DNA from: Pseudomonas saponiphila
GTDB lineage: Bacteria; Pseudomonadota; Gammaproteobacteria; Pseudomonadales; Pseudomonadaceae
Direction: 5' to 3'
Assembly: GCF_900105185.1 (NCBI RefSeq)
Contig: NZ_FNTJ01000001.1
Span: 3,678,501-3,742,500, forward strand
Length of the DNA stretch: 64,000 nt
This document shows, in pieces, positions 31,412 to 39,987 of the stretch. A program made the translations under genes and the position numbers. Below the pieces are notes generated by a model. The model searched no databases. It saw nothing but the letters and a program-made list of their open reading frames with translations, and had not been told where the DNA came from. The stretch's first letter is position 1; each line of letters starts with the position of its first letter.

Positions 31412-31482
31412 CATGCCTGGAATCGGCCTCTGCCGACCCGGCGGTGTCGTCGCCAGCAGTGGCTGAAAACGGGTTGCGGCGG

Positions 31483-32310
31483 CTAGCCGATCCGCTTGCC
31501 CGGCCGCGCCGCCACCTGGCTGGCCTGGCCGTCGCGCTGCTTGCCGTGGCGCGCTTCGCTGATCAGCGCCGGAATCAGCGGCCCCTCCGGCAGGTGCTTC
31601 CAGAAGCGGGTCGGCAAATGCCCCTGCATGACCTTGGGGTTGAGCCGCGCCGGGTTGAAAATGTGGCTGTAATAGGCCAGCCACAGCTCGCCTCCAGGGT
31701 CGTCGCCGGCCTGGGCCAGTTGCTGCCAGGCACTGGGGCACCGGCGCTGGTGGTGCAGGTGCTCGCCGTCGAAGTACACCCCGTCCCGGGGCGTGGCGAT
31801 CATCCAGCGGTGGCGCCCCATGCGCCCGATGAAGTGCCGGCTGGCCTGGGCCAGGATGTCGTGGGCCGGGTCGTGCCAGGCCACGTATTCGGGTTGCTCG
31901 GCCAGGCGCGAGCGGCCCTCGGGCAGCCTGACGAAACGCACGAAGGCATGCAGGTGATGGGCCTCGCGGTCCACCTGCTTGATCCGCCGCTGCAACTCGC
32001 TGCCCAGTTGATCGCCGCTGAGCATGGCGGTGCGGTCGCCATGGCTGACCCGCCACAGCACCTCGTAGAGCAGGCTCCAGCGCTGCTCGCCGCGATAGCA
32101 GGCGGCTCGCTGCAACAGCTCCAGCAAAGCCTGGGGAATGCGCGCGCGAAACGGCCCGGGCTGTTCCGGGTAGCTCTCGTCGCTGGCGAACAGGTCGGCC
32201 TCCCGCGTCCCGGCCCAGCAGACCCGGCTCGGGTCGATGGAATGACTGAGCAGCCAGCGCGCCTGCTGGCGCCAGGTGTCGAACAGGTCGTCGCAGTCCA
32301 GGCTGATCAT
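31483..32310 (-). CDS. TIGR03915/DUF4130-type putative DNA metabolism protein
   Basis: Protein of 275 residues matching the family (TIGR03915, DUF4130) that always accompanies a radical SAM protein and is in some bacteria fused to a uracil-DNA-glycosylase-like UdgX domain. Recognisable parts are LYEVLWRVSHGDRTAMLSGD, REAHHLHAFVRFV, YVAWHDPAHDILAQASRHFI and WMIATPRDGVYFDG. The UDG domain is absent here. The ATG overlaps the stop of the radical SAM gene (ATGA at 32307-32310), so the two are made together. Function is unproven; role in DNA repair is inferred from partners and from the LexA box upstream. Confidence 0.8.
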   Translation of the reverse strand: MISLDCDDLFDTWRQQARWLLSHSIDPSRVCWAGTREADLFASDESYPEQPGPFRARIPQALLELLQRAACYRGEQRWSLLYEVLWRVSHGDRTAMLSGDQLGSELQRRIKQVDREAHHLHAFVRFVRLPEGRSRLAEQPEYVAWHDPAHDILAQASRHFIGRMGRHRWMIATPRDGVYFDGEHLHHQRRCPSAWQQLAQAGDDPGGELWLAYYSHIFNPARLNPKVMQGHLPTRFWKHLPEGPLIPALISEARHGKQRDGQASQVAARPGKRIG

Positions 32311-33527
32311 CCCCAGAGCCCCATCTGCTGCGGTTGCGGCCGGTCCCGCAGTTGCTGATAGAGCAGCGCGCTGCTGGTTTCCGCCTGCTGCGGGTGATAG
32401 TCGCTGGTGATGAAAAACGGCTTGGCCTTGCTCAGCACGCAGCGCATGCGCGCCAGGTCCTCGAAGCGGATGCGCCGCTCGCGGCGCAGCTCCACCAGGC
32501 GCTGGGTGGTGCGCAGGCCGATCCCCGGAATGCGCGAGATCAGCGCCGGCTCGGCGCGGTTCAGGTCCAGGGGGAACAGGCTGCGGTTGTTCAGGGCCCA
32601 GGCCAGCTTGGGGTCGATATCCAGGGCCAGGTGCCCCGGCCCGCGCAGCAGCTCGTTGGCGCTGAAGCCATAGCCGCGCAACAGGAAGTCAGCCTGATAC
32701 AGACGGTGTTCGCGCATCAGTGGCGGCGCGGCCAAAGGCACGCTTTTCGGGCTGTTGGGGATCGGGCTGAACGCCGAGTAATAGACCCGGCGCAGGCGGA
32801 AATTGCCGTACAGCGCCTCGGCGCTGTGGAGAATGGTGCTGTCATCGGTGTCGTCGGCACCGACGATCATCTGGGTGCTCTGCCCCGCCGGGGCGAAACG
32901 CGGGGCCCGGGGTTCGTTGAGCACGGTCTGCTCGCCGGTATAGATGGTGCGCATGGCCTGCTTGATCGAGCCCAGGTGCTTTTCCGGGGCCAGGGTCTTG
33001 AGGCCCTGGTCGGTGGGCAACTCGACATTGACGCTGAGGCGGTCGGCATAGCGCCCGGCTTGCTCGATCAGCAGCGGGTCGGCGTCGGGGATGGTCTTGA
33101 GGTGGATGTAGCCGCGAAACTCGTGCTCCTCGCGCAGCAGCCGGGCCACCCGCACCAGTTGCTCCATGGTGTAGTCCGCCGAGCGGATGATCCCGGAGCT
33201 GAGGAACAGCCCGCTGACGCAGTTGCGCCGGTAGAAATCCAGGGTCAGGCGCACCACTTCCTCGGGGCTGAAGCGCGCCCGGGGCACATCGCTGGAGCGG
33301 CGGTTGACGCAGTACTGGCAGTCATACAGGCAGAAGTTGGTCAGCAGCACCTTGAGCAGCGAGACGCAGCGCCCGTCAGGCGTATAGCTGTGGCAGATGC
33401 CCATGCCATTGCTCGAACCCAGCCCGCTCTTGCCTTGCGAGCTGCGCTTGGGCGCGCCGCTGCTGGCGCAGGAGGCGTCGTACTTGGCGGCGTCGGCGAG
33501 GATGCTCAGCTTGTCGATCAATTGCAT
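32307..33527 (-). CDS. Radical SAM protein, putative DNA modification/repair (TIGR03916)
   Basis: Cytosolic radical SAM enzyme of 406 residues. The cluster motif is CLYDCQYC (CxxxCxxC, about residues 66-73) within KVLLTNFCLYDCQYCVNRRS, with an SGLFLSSGI SAM-contact strand after it. The N-terminus YDASCASSGAPKRSSQGKSG and the C-terminal helix-hairpin-helix LISRIPGIGLRTTQRLVELR, a non-specific DNA-binding motif, identify the TIGR03916 family. A canonical LexA box sits 16 bp before the start codon. Chemistry and substrate have not been described for this family to my knowledge. Confidence 0.88.
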   Translation of the reverse strand: MQLIDKLSILADAAKYDASCASSGAPKRSSQGKSGLGSSNGMGICHSYTPDGRCVSLLKVLLTNFCLYDCQYCVNRRSSDVPRARFSPEEVVRLTLDFYRRNCVSGLFLSSGIIRSADYTMEQLVRVARLLREEHEFRGYIHLKTIPDADPLLIEQAGRYADRLSVNVELPTDQGLKTLAPEKHLGSIKQAMRTIYTGEQTVLNEPRAPRFAPAGQSTQMIVGADDTDDSTILHSAEALYGNFRLRRVYYSAFSPIPNSPKSVPLAAPPLMREHRLYQADFLLRGYGFSANELLRGPGHLALDIDPKLAWALNNRSLFPLDLNRAEPALISRIPGIGLRTTQRLVELRRERRIRFEDLARMRCVLSKAKPFFITSDYHPQQAETSSALLYQQLRDRPQPQQMGLWG

Positions 33528-33542
33528 GGCAAGGCCCTGATA

Positions 33543-33558
33543 CTGTTTTTATATACAG
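33543..33558. promoter_or_regulatory. LexA (SOS) box
   Basis: CTGT-TTTTATAT-ACAG on the + strand, which is CTGTATATAAAAACAG on the gene strand: a full match to the gammaproteobacterial LexA consensus CTGT-N8-ACAG with the typical AT-rich centre. It lies 16 bp before the radical SAM start codon. Confidence 0.85.
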
Positions 33559-33702
33559 TACAGAGTACAGCCCCGGGACCACAAGACACCCGGCAGGTAG
33601 AGATTGAAAAAATTCTCGGCACAGCGCGCCGGCCGCGAGCAGCCAGACCTGAAAGCCCCTAAGATACGCCCCCGCTCATTGCCCCTGGAAAGGACCCCGT
33701 CC

Positions 33703-34353
33703 ATGCATCGCTTCTACCGTTTCTATCTGCTGGGCGCCGCACTGCTGTCGACCTTTGCGTTCGGCGCCGCGCCCGGCGGCCAGGCCCTGATCGAGGAGCT
33801 GTCCGCCAAGGTCCAGGCCCGACAGGACTGGCAAGCCCAGGCCAGGCAGTGCCCCAGCGAGCTGATCACGTCCGGCAACGCCTCGCTGAAGTTGCAGGCC
33901 AACCGCTGCACAATCGCGGAGCAATGGGGGGCCTGCCTGCAGCGTTGCGAAGCCGGCGATGGCAACGACTGCTACTGGCTGGCCACCAGCCTGCAACAGG
34001 CCAACGGCCCGGCCGCAGGCTATGAACCGCTGTACCAGCGCGCCTGCAGCCTGGGACTGGTTTCCGGCTGCACCAACCACGCCGCCGGCATGCTGGCCGC
34101 TGATACCGACAGCCAGGCCGCCCGGCACTGCGCGGTACAGACATTCAACAAGGCCTGCGAGCTGGACGATCCCTGGGCCTGCACCATGTACGGTTTTCAC
34201 CTCAGCCGCGGCATCGGCGTAGCACCCGACGTCGATCTGGCGCTGAAGGTGCTGGACAAATCCTGCACCTTCGGCGCTGTGGACCCGGCCTGCCGCGGGG
34301 CTCGCCAGTTGCAGGAAGAAATCCGCGCGGCCATTCGCGCGGCGCGGCCCTGA
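33703..34353 (+). CDS. Exported Sel1-repeat-like protein
   Basis: Protein of 216 residues with signal peptide FYRFYLLGAALLSTFAFGAA (cleavage near residue 22). The mature part has regularly spaced cysteines in short helical repeats: CEAGDGNDCYWLATSLQQ, CSLGLVSGCTNHAAGMLA, CELDDPWACTMYGFHLSR and CTFGAVDPACRGARQL, the Cys-rich Sel1/TPR pattern seen in Helicobacter Hcp-type proteins where each repeat is closed by a disulfide. Acts in the periplasm, perhaps as a binding scaffold; function unknown. I chose the ATG at 33703 after AAAGGA; the longer in-frame start lacks both site and signal peptide. Confidence 0.75.
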   Translation: MHRFYRFYLLGAALLSTFAFGAAPGGQALIEELSAKVQARQDWQAQARQCPSELITSGNASLKLQANRCTIAEQWGACLQRCEAGDGNDCYWLATSLQQANGPAAGYEPLYQRACSLGLVSGCTNHAAGMLAADTDSQAARHCAVQTFNKACELDDPWACTMYGFHLSRGIGVAPDVDLALKVLDKSCTFGAVDPACRGARQLQEEIRAAIRAARP

Positions 34354-34419
34354 CCGCGATCGGGGAATGCTCTGGCCGGCCAGCCGGTGCCTGCGGGAAA
34401 CCGGCCGGCGAACGGTGCC

Positions 34420-35586
34420 TCAGAAGTACTTCAGCCAACCCAGGTCGCGACGCCGCGCCTTGAGCCGGGCAAAGGCCCGCACCGGCGGCAACAGCAGCAC
34501 CGCCAGCAGCAGCGTGATCAGCCACAGCCAGCCCAGTGAGTCGAAGCCGAAATAGGCCCCCTGGTTGCGCCCCAGCAGCGCCACCGCCAGCAGGTACAGG
34601 CCCTTGAGCACATACAGGTGCAGCAGGTAGAAGAACATCGGCGCGCCGCCAAACACCCCGAGCAGCGCGACCCAGCGCCGCTCCTGGCGCCGCTCCAGGG
34701 CGCGCAGCACCAGCAGCCCAAGCCCCAGGGTCAGGGCGATGAACAGCAGCGAAGGCGGATACTTGGTGATGTTGAAGAAGCTCATCAGCGTTTGCAGGCC
34801 ACTGTCGCCACTGACCCAGGGCTGCTCGCCGTATCCATTGAGCAGGCGCAGCAGGACAAACCCCGCCAGTGCCGCCAGCCCCGCCCACAACAGTCGCCGC
34901 TGGCGCTGGCCGACATCGGTCCCGGCGCTGAACCAGGGCCCCAGCCCATAACCCAAGCCGATCACCCCGATCCACGGCAACAGCGGATAGGAGGTGCGCA
35001 GACGCAAGGCATCGCCGAATTCGATCCAGCCCCGGTCATGCAGGATCGCCCAGGGCACATGTAGCGCCTCACCCGCGGCGAAATGCACGCTGTCGAGCAG
35101 GTTGTGCCCGCCAATCAGCAGCAGGCTCAGGCCCAGCAGCACGGCGCGGGGCAACCACAGCAGCGCCGCCAGCGCCAGCATGCTCAGGCCGATGACCCAG
35201 ATCACCTGCAGGTAGATCACGCTCGGCGGGAACTGCCCGGTCCAGGCGAAGTTCACCAGGGTCAGTTCCAGCAGCACCAGGAACAGCCCGCGCTTGAACA
35301 GAAAGGCGCTGGCCTCGGCCCGATGGCCGTGCTTGTCGGCGAACAGGCTGGCCGAGAGCCCGGTCAGCAGGACAAAGACCGGCGCGCACAGGTGGGCCAG
35401 GGTGCGGCTGAAAAACAGCCCGGGCTCGGTACTGGCGATGTCCATGGGGTCGCTGACCTGCCGGTGCAGGAAGAAGGTTTCGCGGACATGGTCCAGAAGC
35501 ATCAACAGCATCACCAGCCCGCGCAGGGCATCGATGCTCGGCAGCCGGGAGCCCGGGCGGACGAAAGAATGGGACAAGGAACTCAT
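34420..35586 (-). CDS. DUF1624 (heparan-alpha-glucosaminide acetyltransferase-like) membrane protein
   Basis: Integral membrane protein of 388 residues with about ten hydrophobic helices. The start, PSIDALRGLVMLLMLLDHVR followed by ETFF, is the DUF1624/acyltransferase signature (R-G-x-x-M/L...D-H) and HLCAPVFVLLTGLSASL follows as in relatives. These proteins are thought to move acyl groups across the membrane, but none of this subgroup is characterised that I know of. It stands alone between the Sel1-like gene (convergent) and the transglutaminase operon. A Zur-like palindrome lies about 63 bp upstream of the start codon. Confidence 0.8.
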   Translation of the reverse strand: MSSLSHSFVRPGSRLPSIDALRGLVMLLMLLDHVRETFFLHRQVSDPMDIASTEPGLFFSRTLAHLCAPVFVLLTGLSASLFADKHGHRAEASAFLFKRGLFLVLLELTLVNFAWTGQFPPSVIYLQVIWVIGLSMLALAALLWLPRAVLLGLSLLLIGGHNLLDSVHFAAGEALHVPWAILHDRGWIEFGDALRLRTSYPLLPWIGVIGLGYGLGPWFSAGTDVGQRQRRLLWAGLAALAGFVLLRLLNGYGEQPWVSGDSGLQTLMSFFNITKYPPSLLFIALTLGLGLLVLRALERRQERRWVALLGVFGGAPMFFYLLHLYVLKGLYLLAVALLGRNQGAYFGFDSLGWLWLITLLLAVLLLPPVRAFARLKARRRDLGWLKYF

Positions 35587-35648
35587 GGAAAAGCCATCAC
35601 CACCTGAGGTTCAAAGGAACGGCGCCGATCGGGGGGAGCGGCAAGCGG

Positions 35649-35665
35649 CTGTTACTTTATAACAT
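35649..35665. promoter_or_regulatory. Zur-box-like palindrome
   Basis: On the gene strand it reads ATGTTATAAAGTAACAG, agreeing at 14 of 17 positions with the gammaproteobacterial Zur consensus ATGTTATAATATAACAT. It lies upstream of the DUF1624 gene. Identification rests on consensus match alone. Confidence 0.45.
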
Positions 35666-35751
35666 CAACTGACAATGACCCAAGCTTCGATCCAGCGGCA
35701 CCCGCAAGAGGGCTATCCCGCGCGGTGCCGGCTCGATGCGGGCAACAGCCA

Positions 35752-36549
35752 CTACTGGTGCTGCACCTGCACCATCGAGCTGACCTGGACCCGGGCCAGC
35801 ATCTGCTCCGCCCCTCCCCCACGCCGCATGCCGCGCACCGGACAGGCATCCAGGTAATCCAGGCCCACCGCCAGTTTCAGGTGGCGCTCGGGGCGAGTCA
35901 GGCAGTTGGTCACGTCGAAGCTGTACCAGCCGTCGTCGAGCCAGGCTTCGGCCCAGGCATGACTGGCCAGATGGCTGGCGTCCTCGGTGCACAGGTAGCC
36001 GGATACATAGCGCGCGGGAATCCCCAGGCTGCGGGCACAGGCCAGGAACGCGTGGGTATGGTCCTGGCAGACCCCGGCGCCGCCGGCAAAGGCCTCGGCC
36101 GCGGTACTGCCGACGCCGGTGGCGCCGGGGCTGTAGGGCATGTGCTCGGCCAGGGCCTGCATCAGCTCGGTGAGCGCGGCGCGGTCGCGGCTTTCGCCGC
36201 AGTGCCGCCGGGCAAACTCACAGAGGGCTGCGTCGGCCGCGCTCAAGCGGCTGGTGCGCAGGAACGGCAGCGGCGACTGGCTGTCGCCTTCCACCTCGCG
36301 GTTCTCGTCGATCCGCACTTCGCCGAAGGCGGTGAGAATGATCGCGCCGTGGGGCTCGTCGAGGGTCATGACGTGCAGGATGTTGCCGTAGGGGTCGCGC
36401 TGGGCACGAACCCGGCGCGGCAGTTCCAGCTGCCACTGGAGGATCTGCTGGCGCTGGCTGTCCTGGGGCGTCAGGCGCAGGAACTGGATGCTGGTGCAGA
36501 CTTCGTCGGCGTAGCTGTAGGTCGTGTCGTGGCGAATGGACAGTTTCAT
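35752..36549 (-). CDS. Transglutaminase-like cysteine protease-fold protein
   Basis: 265-residue protein of the bacterial transglutaminase-like superfamily (COG1305). The N-terminal beta region MKLSIRHDTTYSYADEVCTS is typical. The catalytic triad is visible: Cys in GAGVCQDHTHAFLACARSLG, His in ASHAWAEAWLDDG, Asp in WYSFDVTN. The ATG at 36549 has GGAGG upstream and overlaps the alpha-E gene stop (ATGA). No signal peptide, so cytosolic. Third gene of the ATP-grasp/alpha-E/transglutaminase operon; likely acts as peptidase or amide-bond enzyme on the product of the ATP-grasp partner. Confidence 0.88.
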   Translation of the reverse strand: MKLSIRHDTTYSYADEVCTSIQFLRLTPQDSQRQQILQWQLELPRRVRAQRDPYGNILHVMTLDEPHGAIILTAFGEVRIDENREVEGDSQSPLPFLRTSRLSAADAALCEFARRHCGESRDRAALTELMQALAEHMPYSPGATGVGSTAAEAFAGGAGVCQDHTHAFLACARSLGIPARYVSGYLCTEDASHLASHAWAEAWLDDGWYSFDVTNCLTRPERHLKLAVGLDYLDACPVRGMRRGGGAEQMLARVQVSSMVQVQHQ

Positions 36550-37496
36550 AGCACCTCCAGATAGGATTCGTGCACGGTCTGCCCCAGATGGCGGATCTGC
36601 CCGATGCAATCGGTCAGCCACTGGTGCAGGCCGGAGTGGAGAATCTCGTCGATCCCGGTGTAGCGCAGGCGCGCGTTGAGTTCAGCGGCCAGGCGCTGGG
36701 CCGGGCGGCCGTTGTCCCCCGGCAAGGTGGCCAGGAGCTGGTCCAGCTCCTCGACACAGGCCAGCAGGGAGCGCGGCACATCAGCGCGCAGCAGCAACAG
36801 CTCGGACACCTGCTCGGCCCCCGGGGCATTACGGTAGATCTCGTTGAACGCCTCGAAGGACGACAAGGCGCGGAGCAAGGCGCTCCACTGGTAGTAGCCC
36901 CGGGCCGAATCGTCGCTGACCTCCTCGGACTCCTCGCCGAACATTTCGTAGCGCGCGTCCAACAGGCGCAGGGTGTTGTCGGCGCGCTCGATGAAGGTTC
37001 CCAGGCGAATGAAGCGATAGGCTTCGTTGCGCATGATGGTGCCGACGGTGGCGCCGCGGAACAGGTGCGAACGCTCCTTGACCCAATCGCAGAACTGGCT
37101 GATGCCGTAGCGCCCCAGGCCGTTGGCGGCGATGTTGCGCATCTCCAGCCAGGTGGCGTTGATGTTCTCCCACATGTCGGCGGTGATCCGTCCGCGCACC
37201 GCGTGGGCATTGCTGCGCGCCGCCCGCAGGCAGCAGTAGATGCTGCCGGGATTGGTGTCGTCGAGGGCGAAGAAGTGCAGCATGCGCTCGCTGTTGAGCT
37301 CGCCGTAGCGCTGGTTGTAGTCGTCCAGGGTGCCGGCGGCGAGCAGCGACATGGACAGTTCCGCATGGCCGTCGCCGCGCCCGGCCTGGGGCATCAGCGA
37401 CAGCGAGTAACTGACTTCGAGCATGCGCGCCAGGTTCTCGGCACGCTCCAGGTAGCGGGACATCCAGTACAGGTCCGCAGCGGTTCTTGAAAGCAT
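36546..37496 (-). CDS. Alpha-E domain protein (DUF403)
   Basis: All-helical protein of 316 residues starting SRTAADLYWMSRYLERAENL, the diagnostic beginning of the alpha-E family (COG2307). Further family segments are SIYCCLRAARSNAHAVRGRI and FRLGTFIERADNTLR-like FIRLGTFIERADNTLRLLDA. Biochemical role unknown; it always sits beside a circularly permuted ATP-grasp protein and often a transglutaminase-like protein, as here, and has been predicted to be a partner in peptide or amide synthesis. The start lies 3 bp after the ATP-grasp stop. Confidence 0.9.
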   Translation of the reverse strand: MLSRTAADLYWMSRYLERAENLARMLEVSYSLSLMPQAGRGDGHAELSMSLLAAGTLDDYNQRYGELNSERMLHFFALDDTNPGSIYCCLRAARSNAHAVRGRITADMWENINATWLEMRNIAANGLGRYGISQFCDWVKERSHLFRGATVGTIMRNEAYRFIRLGTFIERADNTLRLLDARYEMFGEESEEVSDDSARGYYQWSALLRALSSFEAFNEIYRNAPGAEQVSELLLLRADVPRSLLACVEELDQLLATLPGDNGRPAQRLAAELNARLRYTGIDEILHSGLHQWLTDCIGQIRHLGQTVHESYLEVL

Positions 37497-37499
37497 GGT

Positions 37500-38909
37500 T
37501 CAGTCCTCCACTACCCAGGTGTCTTTGGTGCCGCCGCCCTGGGACGAATTCACCACCAGCGAGCCCTCGCGCAGGGCGACGCGGGTCAGGCCGCCGGGCA
37601 CCAGGCGGGTTTCCCGGCCGGACAGGACGAACGGCCGCAGGTCGATGTGCCGCGGCGCGATACCGTTTTCGACGAAGGTCGGACAGGTGGACAGCGACAG
37701 GGTCGGCTGGGCGATGTACGCCTCGGGACGGGCCTTGAGCCGGGCGCGGAACTCCTCGATCTGGGCCGCGGTGGCCGCCGGGCCCACCAGCATGCCGTAG
37801 CCGCCGGAACCCTGGGTTTCCTTGACCACCAGATCCGGCAGGTTGGCCAGCACATGGGACAGCTCGGCGGGGTTGCGGCATTGCCAGGTGGGCACGTTCT
37901 TGAGGATCGGCTCCTCGCTCAGGTAGAAGCGGATCATTTCGTCGACGTAGGGGTAGATCGACTTGTCATCGGCGACCCCGGTGCCCACGGCGTTGGCCAG
38001 CACCACATTGCCGCAGCGGTAGGCGGCGATCAGCCCGGGCACGCCGAGCATGGAATCGGGGTTGAACGACAGCGGATCGAGAAAGGCATCGTCTAGCCGG
38101 CGATAGATCACATCCACCGCCTGGGCCCCGGCCGTGGTGCGCATGAACACCCGGTCGTCACGCACGAACAGGTCGGCCCCTTCCACCAGCTCCACGCCCA
38201 TCTCCCGGGCCAGGAACGCATGTTCGAAATAGGCGCTGTTGAAGCGTCCCGGGGTCAGCACCACCACCGTGGGATTGTCCAGGGGGCTGGCGCTTTTCAG
38301 GGTTTCGAGCAGCAGGTTGGGGTAATGGTCGATGGGCGCGATGCGCTGGGCGGCGAACAGCTCGGGGAACAGGCGCATCATCATCTTGCGGTCTTCGAGC
38401 ATGTAGCTGACGCCGCTGGGGGTGCGCAGGTTGTCTTCCAGCACGTAGTAGCTGCCGTCGCCGTCGCGCACCAGGTCGACCCCGGCGATATGGGCGTAGA
38501 TGCCGCGGTGCAGGTTCAGGCCCTGCATGGCCACCTGATAGCCCTCGTTGGCCAGCACCTGTTCGGCTGGGATGATGCCCTCCTTGATGATCCGCTGGCC
38601 GTGATAGATGTCCGCCAGGAACAGGTTCAGCGCCTGGACCCGCTGCACGCAGCCGCGCTCCACGCTGCGCCACTCGCTGGCCTTGATGCTGCGGGGAATG
38701 ATGTCGAAGGGAATCAGGCGCTCGGTGCCCTGCTCGTCGCCGTACAGGGTGAAGGTGATGCCGGCGCGATGGAACAACAGATCGGCCTCGCGCCGCCGCT
38801 GGTCCAGAAGCTCCAGGGGGGTGTCCGCCAGCCAACGGGCGAACGCTGCGTAATGGGGTCGACACGTGCCGCTGGCAGCGTACATTTCATCGAAAAAAGC
38901 GCGGGACAT
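37500..38909 (-). CDS. Circularly permuted ATP-grasp protein (DUF404/407)
   Basis: 469-residue cytosolic enzyme of the circularly permuted ATP-grasp type 2 family (COG2308). Family blocks: TLYGDEQGTERLIPFDIIPR, GIYAHIAGVDLVRDGDGSYY, VLEDNLRTPSGVSYMLEDRK and, near the C-terminus, LVVKETQGSGGYGMLVGP, a glycine-rich ATP loop, and HIDLRPFVLSGRETRLVPGG. Such enzymes should join a carboxylate to an amine with ATP; the substrates are not known. The start at 38909 has CAAGGAG seven bases upstream; the in-frame extension to 39071 is not supported. First gene of the operon. Confidence 0.92.
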   Translation of the reverse strand: MSRAFFDEMYAASGTCRPHYAAFARWLADTPLELLDQRRREADLLFHRAGITFTLYGDEQGTERLIPFDIIPRSIKASEWRSVERGCVQRVQALNLFLADIYHGQRIIKEGIIPAEQVLANEGYQVAMQGLNLHRGIYAHIAGVDLVRDGDGSYYVLEDNLRTPSGVSYMLEDRKMMMRLFPELFAAQRIAPIDHYPNLLLETLKSASPLDNPTVVVLTPGRFNSAYFEHAFLAREMGVELVEGADLFVRDDRVFMRTTAGAQAVDVIYRRLDDAFLDPLSFNPDSMLGVPGLIAAYRCGNVVLANAVGTGVADDKSIYPYVDEMIRFYLSEEPILKNVPTWQCRNPAELSHVLANLPDLVVKETQGSGGYGMLVGPAATAAQIEEFRARLKARPEAYIAQPTLSLSTCPTFVENGIAPRHIDLRPFVLSGRETRLVPGGLTRVALREGSLVVNSSQGGGTKDTWVVED

Positions 38910-39395
38910 AGCCAACTCCTTGCCGTGATGCAAACGGCTTTTTATCTGAACCCTGTGTGTACCTAACCCGGCTTTGCCCTGGCAGGGATCCTCGCTCCCT
39001 GCCCCTGTAAAACACCTCCTGAGTGCTGTGTCGGGACGGCTCCTGCCGCCCTGATGAGACAGCGGTAGCAATCGCTATGCCGCAAATGCGCAAACCGCGG
39101 CCAAAGCGCTGCCTTGGGCAATAAACACCCTCAATGCGACATTTGTTTTCAAAAAAGAGACACGCCTGACCTGGACAGGCCAGCCTTGAACCTGTTCAAG
39201 CGCGCTCGGGCGGCGCCTGGGGCGCCGAATACGGGCAGAATCGGTGCAGAAATCCCGACAGCGGAATTTTTTGCCCCGTTATCGGGAGTTTTTCATCCGG
39301 TCCTGCTCACAGCGGCCAGCAGCGCCCCTCTGAGCAATGACTGTAGCTGCACCAAAGAGGTTCACAGATAAAAATCACCGCGGCGCAAACGGGCC
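38910..39395. other. 486-bp intergenic region
   Basis: Upstream region of the ATP-grasp operon on one side and tail of the P-loop gene on the other. I see no coding potential. A short palindrome TTGAACCTGTTCAA occurs near 39186-39199; its role is unknown. Promoters for the ATP-grasp operon are expected in the left part. Confidence 0.5.
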
Positions 39396-39896
39396 TCAGG
39401 AGCGCGCCGGCAAGTTGGCCAGAATCACCGCCACGGCCTGCTCCGGCGACAGTCGCGCACTGTCCAGGCGCAAGGGCGGCGAAGCCCAGGCCTGATACTC
39501 GTGGTTTTGCACCGACTGCCAATCGGGCGCTTGCAGGCCCGGCACATCCAGCTGCCGGGTTTCGACCCGCCGCCGATGCTCCAGCGGATCGCCACAGAAC
39601 ACTTCGATATCCAGCAGCCCGACGCCCAGCCCGTCCGCCAGCTGACGCCAGGCTAGACGGCTTTCGGCCAGCGGATTGACGCAGTCCGCCAGCACGCTGT
39701 TACCCAGGGCCAGATTGGCCTTCGCCAGTTGCAGGGCGATCTGGTAGCCGCCCTTGCCCACCTCGGACAGGCCGGCGTCGCGCAAGCCCTGCTCGATGCT
39801 GTCGATGCGCAGGTAGGTGGCGCTCAGGTGCGGCACCAGGGTCCGGGCGATAGTGGTCTTGCCGGAGCCCGGCAATCCGCTGAAGACGATAAGCAT
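39396..39896 (-). CDS. Small P-loop kinase-like ATPase (AAA_33 type)
   Basis: Cytosolic nucleotide-binding protein of 166 residues. It begins MLIVFSGLPGSGKTTIARTL with a Walker A motif (GLPGSGKTT, residues 7-15) and has a kinase-like D-x-IEQG segment (LRIDSIEQGLRDAG) and a lid-like region EHRRRVETRQ. This pattern is common in small kinases acting on nucleosides, sugars or antibiotics (gluconate kinase and chloramphenicol phosphotransferase relatives); the substrate here cannot be named. A longer in-frame ORF to 40304 reads out-of-frame through the EAL gene and is discarded. AGG lies about nine bases before the ATG. Confidence 0.75.
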   Translation of the reverse strand: MLIVFSGLPGSGKTTIARTLVPHLSATYLRIDSIEQGLRDAGLSEVGKGGYQIALQLAKANLALGNSVLADCVNPLAESRLAWRQLADGLGVGLLDIEVFCGDPLEHRRRVETRQLDVPGLQAPDWQSVQNHEYQAWASPPLRLDSARLSPEQAVAVILANLPARS

Positions 39897-39987
39897 GCAA
39901 GAACCTGCCGGAATCAAGGGACCGACAGCTTCAACCCAATGGCCATCCGCGTCCAGCGCCGCTTGCCCAGGCCCCAGCCGGTGGCCA

